Of a DNA stretch of 64,000 nucleotides, positions 42,275-50,135 are shown one piece after another. Source of the stretch: Owenweeksia sp. TMED14 (GTDB lineage Bacteria; Bacteroidota; Bacteroidia; Flavobacteriales; Schleiferiaceae). The stretch covers positions 1-64,000 of the forward strand of contig CATIRS010000024.1 in NCBI GenBank assembly GCA_949529985.1, written 5' to 3'. Position 1 is the first letter of the stretch; each line of letters starts with the position of its first letter. Made by a program: the position numbers and the translations under genes. Under the pieces are notes generated by a model. It was given only the letters and a program-made list of their open reading frames with translations. It had not been told where the DNA came from and did not search any database.

Positions 42275-42955
42275 ATGCAACTTAATACAAGCTATTTTTC
42301 AAATTTCAGATATAGGAGATCATTCTTTTTTATCGCTTTCATTATGCTGGTATCAATTCCCAGTTTTGGGCAACAAAAATCTGTCCTTGAAAAGAAAAAA
42401 GGCTTTCGCGAAATAAAACTAAGGGCAAATATCAATGACTATGACTTTCTAACGCAAGCCAATGGTTCAGGCTTTAGCTATGATATGGAATTTATCGACA
42501 ATGATCAAGAAACCATAATTTCCCAAGAGCGAAAGTTTAAAAATGTAAATTTAAAATATGAGGAAGTAGATGTTTATTATGTAAACCCAGGAACCGAAGA
42601 CTACATAAATATTGATGGGGGAACACTTTCTAAGGTATTTGTATCAACTATTAATTCTCACATATATAAAATAACTCTTTTTGCGGAATCTCAAACAAAA
42701 GTGATTCCAAGAATATTTAAAAAAGTCTTTGGATATCCTAAATTCAGCACAAATGTTGAACGAGGCCACTATGATAGATACATATGGGGTGGTCGTCATA
42801 CAGGTTTAGTGATTACCGCCGTTTTAGATGAGGAAAAGAATAGAAGAATTGGATATCGAATAGTTTATACTGACTTCAAACTTCAGAATGAAGTTCGAAG
42901 TTTAGAAAAAGTAGAACAACAAAAAAAACTTCAAGAAATTAGAGACAGGTATTAA
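42275..42955 (+). CDS. Secreted protein, unknown
   Basis: A 226-residue protein with a late signal segment (SFFFIAFIMLVSIPSFGQ, about 15-33), then a basic and beta-rich body ending in a charged helix (SLEKVEQQKKLQEIRDRY). YIWGGRHTGLVITAVL and RRIGYRIVY are its most distinctive strings. No family recognised. The PhzF gene begins three bases after its stop, so they form a transcription unit. Confidence 0.5.
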   Translation: MQLNTSYFSNFRYRRSFFFIAFIMLVSIPSFGQQKSVLEKKKGFREIKLRANINDYDFLTQANGSGFSYDMEFIDNDQETIISQERKFKNVNLKYEEVDVYYVNPGTEDYINIDGGTLSKVFVSTINSHIYKITLFAESQTKVIPRIFKKVFGYPKFSTNVERGHYDRYIWGGRHTGLVITAVLDEEKNRRIGYRIVYTDFKLQNEVRSLEKVEQQKKLQEIRDRY

Positions 42956-42958
42956 ACC

Positions 42959-43756
42959 GTGCGTATCAAAGTTTATCATATAGATTCATTTACTGATCAA
43001 CTTTTTCAGGGAAATCCTGCGTGTGTAGTGCCACTTAAAACGTGGCCCTCTGATGATCTATTATTGAAAATTGCAAAAGAAAACGCACTCCCGGAGACTG
43101 CATTTTTTATCAAAGACAAAGATAAATTTCAACTTCGATGGTTCACTCCAGATATTGAGATGGACCTTTGTGGTCACGCTACTCTTGCTGCCGCTTATTG
43201 CATAAAAGAGATTCATAACCATACAGAAAACAAGATACTCTTTGACACACTAAGCGGAGAGTTAGTCGTTACAAAAGAAAACGCATTATATGAACTAGAC
43301 TTGCCCCGTAGAATGCCGGCAAAATCATTGCTACCTGAAGAAATTAAACGCGCTCTAAATATCCAACCTAAAGAGGTTTTAAAATCAAGGGATTTATTAT
43401 TAGTTTATAATACCCAAAAAGAAATTGAAAAAATCATTATCGACAGACATCAATTTGATAAAATTAATTTAGGTACCGGTGGCGTGATCGTAACTGCTAA
43501 GGGAGAAGATTGTGATTTTGTTTCTCGCTTTTTTACGCCGCAATCAACAATATTAGAAGACCCCGTAACAGGATCAGCTCATTGCAGCTTAACCCCATTT
43601 TGGAGCAATCGTTTAAAAAAAAACAAGCTTATAGCAAAACAAATATCATCCCGATCAGGAATCCTTTATTGTGAAGATAAAGTTGACAGAGTGTTTGTTT
43701 CAGGAAAAGCAAGACTTTATTCTATTGGGGAAATTCGATTAGAGCAACCCTTTTGA
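42959..43756 (+). CDS. PhzF-family isomerase/epimerase-like protein
   Basis: A 265-residue protein starting at GTG. PhzF signatures: the N-terminal YHIDSFTDQLFQGNPACVV, the catalytic Glu in LPETAFFI, the DLCGHATLAAAY loop, and the second-half GSAHCSLTPFW that pairs with it (EDPVTGSAH). In phenazine producers PhzF isomerises DHHA. Most family members have unknown substrates, and no phenazine genes are present. Confidence 0.88.
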   Translation: MRIKVYHIDSFTDQLFQGNPACVVPLKTWPSDDLLLKIAKENALPETAFFIKDKDKFQLRWFTPDIEMDLCGHATLAAAYCIKEIHNHTENKILFDTLSGELVVTKENALYELDLPRRMPAKSLLPEEIKRALNIQPKEVLKSRDLLLVYNTQKEIEKIIIDRHQFDKINLGTGGVIVTAKGEDCDFVSRFFTPQSTILEDPVTGSAHCSLTPFWSNRLKKNKLIAKQISSRSGILYCEDKVDRVFVSGKARLYSIGEIRLEQPF

Positions 43757-44299
43757 TATTTTAACCCAAGACTTATATTATAGACCAGTTAAGCTTAAGA
43801 GTTACCATACATGTCATTAAATAGTCTGTGCAATTGGGTGCTAATTATATTCTCAAGGTTGATAGCTAAAATCGTAAAATAGAAATATTAAACATTTTAA
43901 GAGTTTTCCTGATATATATATTTTTCGTTCATCTACTAAATTAAGAATCACACTTTTTAGTCATTGGTATCGTCTCAGCTATGAGCAGTTGCTTGGGATA
44001 GCAGTTAGCTTTGCAAGTAAACGCCAAGCTGAAAATTTCGCCCAAATTTCCAGAATATATTAAAACAAGAAATTACTTATGGCTATTGTTGTACGCTGAT
44101 TTTTTTCAGTTGTCATATTCCTCCCTTTCAATTTCCTTGTCACTTGACAACTATTATTATTATGAATTAAAGTTAGAAATCATAGTCAAATATTTCTTCC
44201 GTTTTTTCCTAATGTTGAACTTCAGACCAACCAATTCTTTATCAAAATAGCCATCGGTTAAACTCACCAGTTTTCTACCGTGGTGTTCATGTCTCTTAA
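43757..44299. other. 543-base interval without a convincing gene
   Basis: Two overlapping plus-strand frames exist. One reads HWYRLSYEQLLGIAVSFAS and stops near 44061; the other (44011-44250) is rich in Leu/Tyr/Phe. Neither has a start with a ribosome-binding site or a recognisable motif. The first could be a remnant of a lost gene. Confidence 0.3.
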
Positions 44300-44656
44300 C
44301 TACTTACTGGAATTGAAAAAAGATTCCACTTGCTTTGTCTGTGATAAAATAAATGACACAATAACCACAACAATTCCACCATCTACGCCCACAGGAAGTG
44401 CAATAAGAAGATTAATAAAAAACATAATTCTAAATGCAAAAAACCGCTTATTGAGGATGCAGTAAACTAATACTCCAAAAGAAATGATATATGCTATTCC
44501 TGTATAAATAACATGCATTGGAACTACGTCCATTTCAATTTTATTGTTCGTAACCAAGAAATAGACCAAAAAAGGCAAAAACATCATCAAAGCATTGAGA
44601 GTAAAAATGACCCTTAGTTGGATCGGTTTTTTTTCTTGTTTAGCTTTTGTAATCAT
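44300..44656 (-). CDS. Small membrane protein, unknown
   Basis: A 118-residue protein with a basic N-terminus (MITKAKQEKKP) and hydrophobic segments at about 16-35, 48-66 and 72-105. No family recognised. The terminator at 44702 separates it from the NTF2-like lipoprotein upstream. Confidence 0.55.
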   Translation of the reverse strand: MITKAKQEKKPIQLRVIFTLNALMMFLPFLVYFLVTNNKIEMDVVPMHVIYTGIAYIISFGVLVYCILNKRFFAFRIMFFINLLIALPVGVDGGIVVVIVSFILSQTKQVESFFNSSK

Positions 44657-44701
44657 AATAAATTTTATTTGTTTCTTCTACTTTCATACAACTTCTCATA
44701 T

Positions 44702-44735
44702 AAAAATAGCCCACTCAAAAGAGTGGGCTATTTTT
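44702..44735. terminator. Bidirectional terminator hairpin
   Basis: AAAAATAGCCCACTC and GAGTGGGCTATTTTT pair perfectly around AAAA. It lies 21 bases past the stop of the minus-strand lipoprotein gene at 44756. Confidence 0.88.
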
Positions 44736-44755
44736 ATATGACAAAAAGATAGTGC

Positions 44756-45289
44756 TTATTTCCCTTCTAAATGCTGGAACGCTAGCCCCATGTCACCGTA
44801 ATGCATCTGAACGGAAATTTTACCTTCCTCGTCGAAATCAAAAGATTCATAAAGTTTTAGTAAAGCTTCCTTAGCTTCAGAAGTATCGGTCGCTGCCTTT
44901 GTTATTCTCCATTGGCCATAATAGCGAACTGAACCGTTTGGCTCACCCGTTTCTGCTAAAACACCAGGGAGTAAGACTAATTCTGTAACCAGTTCCGCAT
45001 CATATGTCCTCCAAAAGTTTTGATCCGAATCCATAAGCTCATCAAGTGAAATTGTATCTTTTCGAGCGTCAAAAGCTGTAGATATCATATAGAAATCATC
45101 TGCATAGTTGCTGTAATCCACATTTTCTGCTTGAAATTCATCTATATGGGCTCTGACAGTCTCACAATTCTTATTGAATTTCTCCCCTTGAATCATTAAA
45201 GCGTGACCCTCATGATCAGATGAGGCATTCTGGTTGCAAGCAACCGATGCTAAGCCAACAATGGAAAGACCTAAAATTATTTTTTTCAT
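44756..45289 (-). CDS. NTF2/SnoaL-like lipoprotein
   Basis: A 177-residue protein with lipobox LASVAC (Cys 18) and a His-rich start of the mature chain (DHEGHA). The remaining ~130 residues look like one cone-shaped NTF2-like domain: YADDFYMISTAF, then RYYGQWRITKA and YESFDFDEEGKISVQMHY. It is divergent from the two-domain NTF2-like protein at 45475, with 185 bases between, suggesting a shared control region. The substrate is unknown. Confidence 0.6.
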   Translation of the reverse strand: MKKIILGLSIVGLASVACNQNASSDHEGHALMIQGEKFNKNCETVRAHIDEFQAENVDYSNYADDFYMISTAFDARKDTISLDELMDSDQNFWRTYDAELVTELVLLPGVLAETGEPNGSVRYYGQWRITKAATDTSEAKEALLKLYESFDFDEEGKISVQMHYGDMGLAFQHLEGK

Positions 45290-45474
45290 AATTGTTTTTA
45301 TTTTTAATGAACCACAATAGTAGAAAGAATATTAGAATATTTAAACTTTTATATTTTTTTTAGATGAAATCAAGAATTTTAATTTTCTCTCCCCTCCTAT
45401 TTACTGTATTCTACAGATAATTATTTGATTTTTTTTCTGATCTTTGGCGCTATAATTTTTTTAAAAAACAACAA

Positions 45475-46383
45475 ATGAAAAACTTAATCATAGTTCTCGC
45501 TTTAGCTCCACTTGCAGTTAGCGCCCAGATAACAAAAAGCGGAGTTGTATACTCTAGCCATCCAGCTCTAGATGCTGTTGAAGCAATGAATAAAGCTTTT
45601 GTAGATGGAGACTCTAAAGCTTATGTAACTTACTTCTCACCAGATGTTAAAATTTATTCAATTGGAGAAACTGAACCTACAGGCTTAGAGCGTGATCTTG
45701 AGATCACCGAATGGTGGATTAAGAATTTCGATATAACAATGTCGAGATCCGAAGGAGTAAACCCTGATGTTATTAAATACAAAGGTGACAAAAAAGGAGT
45801 CTGGGTTATGGATTGGACTGAATTTATGGCCATAAATAAAACATCAGGAGATACTGTAAAGACATGGTTTCACGATGAGTATTTTGTCAATAATGATAAC
45901 AAAATAACCAAATGGTTTCAGTATTTCAATGAGAATGATCTAGGCGAGCAAATTCAAAACTCTTTTGGAGCGCACCGCAATGGAAGAGTTTACGATGAAC
46001 ACCCCCTTATAAAAAAGGTAGAGTCGCTAATTAAATCTTACGAAACTGGAAATGTTGGTGAAATGGCTTCATATTTCTCTACAGATGCAAAGTTTGATCG
46101 TAAAGGAGGGGGTGATTTTGAACCGTATTCAAAAATAAGTCTTAATGAAAGAGCGGCCATTTGGGCGCAGGAAATAACGGCCAACCCTACACGGGTTATG
46201 GAAGAATATGGCTACCCTGATGCTATTCGATACGAGAAAGGTGATGGAGGCTGGGAAGTTCTTTCATGGTGGTACCACATAGGAATCACTGAAGAAGGCG
46301 AAGAAGATCGCACCTTTATACACCTAAGTCACAGTTTTAATGATGAAGGGAAAATATCAAGAGAAGTTCTTTGGGTAGAATAA
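45475..46383 (+). CDS. Secreted protein with two NTF2/SnoaL-like domains
   Basis: A 302-residue protein with signal peptide (LALAPLAVSAQ). Domain 1 (about 30-160) has HPALDAVEAMNKAFVDGDSK, YFSPDVKIYSIG and WFQYFNEND. Domain 2 (about 170-302) repeats the pattern (HPLIKKVESLIKSYETGNV, YFSTDAKF, LSHSFNDEGKI). Such tandem domains can bind small molecules, and the role here is unknown. It is convergent with rluF across a terminator. Confidence 0.65.
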   Translation: MKNLIIVLALAPLAVSAQITKSGVVYSSHPALDAVEAMNKAFVDGDSKAYVTYFSPDVKIYSIGETEPTGLERDLEITEWWIKNFDITMSRSEGVNPDVIKYKGDKKGVWVMDWTEFMAINKTSGDTVKTWFHDEYFVNNDNKITKWFQYFNENDLGEQIQNSFGAHRNGRVYDEHPLIKKVESLIKSYETGNVGEMASYFSTDAKFDRKGGGDFEPYSKISLNERAAIWAQEITANPTRVMEEYGYPDAIRYEKGDGGWEVLSWWYHIGITEEGEEDRTFIHLSHSFNDEGKISREVLWVE

Positions 46384-46402
46384 AATATAAGAAAAACTTT
46401 GA

Positions 46403-46432
46403 AAAAGAGCTTCGCATTTGCGAGGCTCTTTT
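46403..46432. terminator. Bidirectional terminator hairpin
   Basis: AAAAGAGCTTCGCA and TGCGAGGCTCTTTT pair with one G-T wobble around TT, between two convergent genes. The last two bases are also the end of the rluF coding region. Confidence 0.8.
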
Positions 46433-47345
46433 ATTTCCGATTATTCCTTCCTCTACTGGTATACTTCTTTGATTTAGAAACTCTAGATTTTGATTTTCTA
46501 TTATCCGGTCTAGGCTCCAAATTGGCTTTACTTTTTTTACTTAGATACTTATTTTTAGACACCGACATCTTACCGGCATTATTTTTATCATTAGTTTTCT
46601 TTGGTTTAATTTTTTCAGCCTCTGAATCAGATTCTTCTGTGGCAGAATAAATAAATTCAATCTCTTGGTTCGTGGCGCTTCTCCACTCTCCTATCTTCAG
46701 CCCATCACAAGAAATCCCCATTATTTTAACACGTTCTAACTTTTTTACCTCAAAACCAACATATTCACACATTCTTCGAATTTGTCTATTTAATCCTTGA
46801 ATTAAATAAATTCTAAAAACAAATGGACCTTCCTTTTCAATCTTACATTTTTTTGTGGTTGTACCCAACATAGGTATTCCCTTCCGCATCTGACTTAAAA
46901 AAGAATCTGATATTCGCTTATCTACAGTTACTAAATACTCCTTTTCATGTTTGTTTCCTGCCCGCAATATTTTATTAACAACATCTCCATCGTTGGTTAA
47001 AAATATCAGTCCCTGAGAATCTTTATCCAACCTACCAATTGGAAATATCCTATCCGGATAATTAACAAAGTCGACAATATTCTCTTTAACACTTAGCTCA
47101 GTAGTACTTGTAACACCAACCGGTTTATTCAATAAAATAAAAATAGGTAGGACATCATTTTTTGGATCCAGCAGAAAGCCATTCACCATAACCTGATTGC
47201 CTTGGTATACAAGATCGCCAATACGAGCTTTCCTACCCTTTATTTTTACCTGACCGTTTTCAATATATGAATCTGCCTGTCTTCGACTACAATATCCACT
47301 TTGACTGATGAATTTATTTAATCTTACCCCTTGAGATTCAGCCAT
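46431..47345 (-). CDS. rluF: 23S rRNA pseudouridine-2604 synthase
   Basis: A 304-residue RsuA-family synthase. The N-terminal S4 domain ([20 protein letters not shown]) precedes the catalytic domain with [18 protein letters not shown] (catalytic Asp in the GRLD motif), [14 protein letters not shown] and [15 protein letters not shown]. The wording of these motifs is closest to RluF. From about residue 230 there is a disordered acidic then strongly basic tail ([14 protein letters not shown]) longer than in enteric RluF, common in Bacteroidota. Confidence 0.9.
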   Translation of the reverse strand: MAESQGVRLNKFISQSGYCSRRQADSYIENGQVKIKGRKARIGDLVYQGNQVMVNGFLLDPKNDVLPIFILLNKPVGVTSTTELSVKENIVDFVNYPDRIFPIGRLDKDSQGLIFLTNDGDVVNKILRAGNKHEKEYLVTVDKRISDSFLSQMRKGIPMLGTTTKKCKIEKEGPFVFRIYLIQGLNRQIRRMCEYVGFEVKKLERVKIMGISCDGLKIGEWRSATNQEIEFIYSATEESDSEAEKIKPKKTNDKNNAGKMSVSKNKYLSKKSKANLEPRPDNRKSKSRVSKSKKYTSRGRNNRK

Positions 47346-47387
47346 CTTTCAAAGATAAGCTCTACCAGGATGTTAGAAATCATAAAA

Positions 47388-47415
47388 AAATGCGTCCACT
47401 TTCATAGACGCATTT
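47388..47415 (-). terminator. Rho-independent terminator
   Basis: AAATGCGTC/GACGCATTT stem with a ten-base loop, followed on the minus strand by seven T. It ends the CsgG-like gene at 47440. Confidence 0.8.
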
Positions 47416-47439
47416 CCCCGTTGATCATTCAACCTCAAC

Positions 47440-48546
47440 TCAGTTCACGTTTGGGCGAACTTTCTTTTGAATAATGTTAAATCCAGTACTTAAACCTATC
47501 CTCCAAGAATTTCCTTTTGCCGGCGGGATAGCAAAAAAATTAACAGGGAAATTCATTTTTCCAGATTTAAACGTCTTACCAACTCCTATCATGAGACCTG
47601 AAGATAAAGTTGTTTCTCCGCGGCTGTCTAGCCTTCTAATATACTCAGTACCAGACGGATCGTAAATTGACGCTAAAATAAATTTATTATTAGCATCTAA
47701 ATAGCCCTCTCCAATTGATGTTGCTGTAATGTTTGGACCAATGGCAAATTCCCATCCTGATCGAGAATTACGCATCCCCATCAAAGCACTTAACGTAGGT
47801 ATAAATCTACTGTACTCAATTCCAGCTATCATCGGTATCACTTCGACTAATGCTTGAAAATCACCGCTATTAATAAATACCTGCTCGAACTGAAATCCGA
47901 AAGAAAACATACTAGGAGAAAAATAATCAAAGCCTCCAAGATCAGCAGATCGTAATATTGCCGCATTTTCGCCTGTAATAAAAGAATAACCCAACCGAGG
48001 TCCAGTATTATTTATTGCCTTCGTATCCGGGTTATTGAGCATACTTTGATATTCCTCACTAACAGTGAGCTTTCGCATCATCTCTTCATCATTTGGAATA
48101 TCCAAAAGAGTATTAATAGTCATCTCTGTCATAACCATTGATTGTTCCGGAATATTCAAAAATAAATTTGACGCTGAATTTGAGAAACGTCCTGTCGCCA
48201 CATCAAACAATCGAAAAGTATAAGAAACTCGAAGGCCAAGTTGATCAAGGCTACCGGTGAGAATAAAATCACAGTCAAGTCTTTTACCAATATCAGCCAA
48301 ACATATTTTTGAAAAGCACCCTTTTAGGTTGACAGAATCTCTCTTACTTATATATTCAATATCATATTTATCTACAACTTCATATTTATTAATTCGTATT
48401 AAATCCACTATTGCCTTTTGAATAATCTGATTATCATCTACTAGATCATAATTACGAGTATCAAAATCTAAAACAGCAACGCTTACCTGACCTTTTGAGA
48501 CTAAAGCAGATAAACACAAGGCGATAACATAAAATTTATTTTTCAT
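47440..48546 (-). CDS. CsgG-like N-terminal plus beta-barrel-like secreted protein
   Basis: A 368-residue protein with signal peptide (VIALCLSALVSKGQ). Residues ~22-150 resemble the CsgG/DUF4384-type domain that senses or assembles at the outer membrane: VAVLDFDTRNYDLVDDN, KYEVVDKYDIEYI, LADIGKRLDCDFILTGSLDQ. The C-terminal part has alternating hydrophobic strands (FSFGFQFEQVFINSG, NFFAIPPAKGNSWRIGLSTG) like an outer-membrane barrel. The role is unknown. Confidence 0.6.
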   Translation of the reverse strand: MKNKFYVIALCLSALVSKGQVSVAVLDFDTRNYDLVDDNQIIQKAIVDLIRINKYEVVDKYDIEYISKRDSVNLKGCFSKICLADIGKRLDCDFILTGSLDQLGLRVSYTFRLFDVATGRFSNSASNLFLNIPEQSMVMTEMTINTLLDIPNDEEMMRKLTVSEEYQSMLNNPDTKAINNTGPRLGYSFITGENAAILRSADLGGFDYFSPSMFSFGFQFEQVFINSGDFQALVEVIPMIAGIEYSRFIPTLSALMGMRNSRSGWEFAIGPNITATSIGEGYLDANNKFILASIYDPSGTEYIRRLDSRGETTLSSGLMIGVGKTFKSGKMNFPVNFFAIPPAKGNSWRIGLSTGFNIIQKKVRPNVN

Positions 48547-48832
48547 AGCATATTTATATTTAGTTGAATGATTACATCAAACATCACAATATAAATATGA
48601 AATAAATAATTAAATTTTAATATTTAAGAGGCTTTTTTTACGGATAACGTCTAAAACTTTATTAAAAGTTGAGGTATAAAACAATATTCAATCTTATCTC
48701 TGTGTTAATTATATATTATTATAAATCAAAAAATGATAAACAGATCTAGAATTCACCTTGACTTAAATATTACATAACATTTGACTGTTACGTTTGTAAA
48801 ATGTTTAAAATTACTGATTGAAATAATATATT

Positions 48833-50014
48833 ATGAACATCGGCTTAAAGCAAACTTTGTTTTTAACTATCACTTCTATTTATCTTTTTTCCTGCGAACC
48901 AACGATAATTCCTGTTAACCCTAATCCCATTAACACGAACAAAGTTATCAATGGAAACATAACTAAAAACACAATTTGGTATTCTGATACCGTATATCAG
49001 CTTGCCGGCAGAATCTCCGTAACCTCTGGCAACACTTTAACAATTCAACCCGGTACCGTAATAAAGGGCGAAGCCGGAACTGGATCCAATGCATCTAGCT
49101 TAGTGATTTCTCGAGGCTCAAAAATTATGGCTGAAGGGACAGAGTCTTTGCCTATCGTCTTTACTTCTATTGCTGATGAGATCACACCAGAAAAAATTAC
49201 ATCTGGCGATGGAATATCTAGTCCAAACCTGACTCCAAATATAGCTGGCCTTTGGGGAGGTTTAATCGTTCTTGGCAAGGCTGTTATTTCAGCTTCCAAT
49301 ACCACTGGAGATATATCCGAGGTCCAAATTGAAGGGATTCCCACTTCAGATCCTAATGGACTTTATGGTGGAAGTGAGAATTCTGATAATTCTGGTGTTT
49401 TAAAATATATTTCCATAAGGCATGGAGGAACTAACATTGGTTCTGGAAATGAAATTAATGGATTAACCTTGGGAGGTGTAGGATCATCAACTACTATAGA
49501 AAATATTGAAGTCGTATCTAATCAAGATGATGGCTTTGAATGCTTTGGCGGTACTGTCAATTTAAAAAATATCGTTTCTTGGAACGTAATGGATGACGGC
49601 TTTGACACAGACCAATCCTGGGGAGGTGTTCTAGATAATTTTGTAATTATAAGTCCAGCCGGTCATGTGCTTGAATTAGACGGCCCTGAGGGGGCTCACG
49701 AGGCCTACCAGACGATTAAAAATGGAAACGTCATAGCATCGGGGGACAATACCGCTCAAGATTTGATTAATGTAGACAACAATACAAAAGCAATACTCTC
49801 TAATATTTACTTTATGGATGTTGTTCCAGGTCAAAAAATAAATAGAACGACAGCACCAAATGTCTCTTTTAGCGACATAGTAATAGATGTTGACAGCTTG
49901 GATGCTTATATAAATGGGAACGCACTCCCTGGAATAACCTCCGGCCAGTCATCAATGGCAAACATCAACGTATTCAATTGGACATGGGCACATTCAAGTG
50001 GAGCAATCAAATAA
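48833..50014 (+). CDS. Lipoprotein with beta-helix-like body, partner of the TonB receptor
   Basis: A 393-residue protein with lipobox YLFSC (Cys 21). The body has right-handed beta-helix/pectate-lyase-like rungs: TLTIQPGTVIKGEAG, WGGLIVLGKAVI, LKYISIRHGGTN, IENIEVVSNQDDGFECFGG, VSWNVMDDGFDTDQSWGG. No catalytic residues can be assigned. The TonB-dependent receptor gene follows 121 bases later on the same strand, so the pair probably handles one ligand at the outer membrane. It is distinct from SusD. Confidence 0.7.
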   Translation: MNIGLKQTLFLTITSIYLFSCEPTIIPVNPNPINTNKVINGNITKNTIWYSDTVYQLAGRISVTSGNTLTIQPGTVIKGEAGTGSNASSLVISRGSKIMAEGTESLPIVFTSIADEITPEKITSGDGISSPNLTPNIAGLWGGLIVLGKAVISASNTTGDISEVQIEGIPTSDPNGLYGGSENSDNSGVLKYISIRHGGTNIGSGNEINGLTLGGVGSSTTIENIEVVSNQDDGFECFGGTVNLKNIVSWNVMDDGFDTDQSWGGVLDNFVIISPAGHVLELDGPEGAHEAYQTIKNGNVIASGDNTAQDLINVDNNTKAILSNIYFMDVVPGQKINRTTAPNVSFSDIVIDVDSLDAYINGNALPGITSGQSSMANINVFNWTWAHSSGAIK

Positions 50015-50135
50015 TCTTTTTACTATTGATATACTTAACAAAGGTCTACACCTTTTTATTCAATAGCAAAATTGGTATTAATGACTCCTTAAAGCGTCTT
50101 TTTATTGGACTTTAACGTACTACAATATCGAAAAT

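Noticed and set aside
42959..43756. Phenazine biosynthesis
   Set aside because: Only a PhzF-family protein is present. Most PhzF homologues are outside phenazine pathways, and no other phz gene is near.
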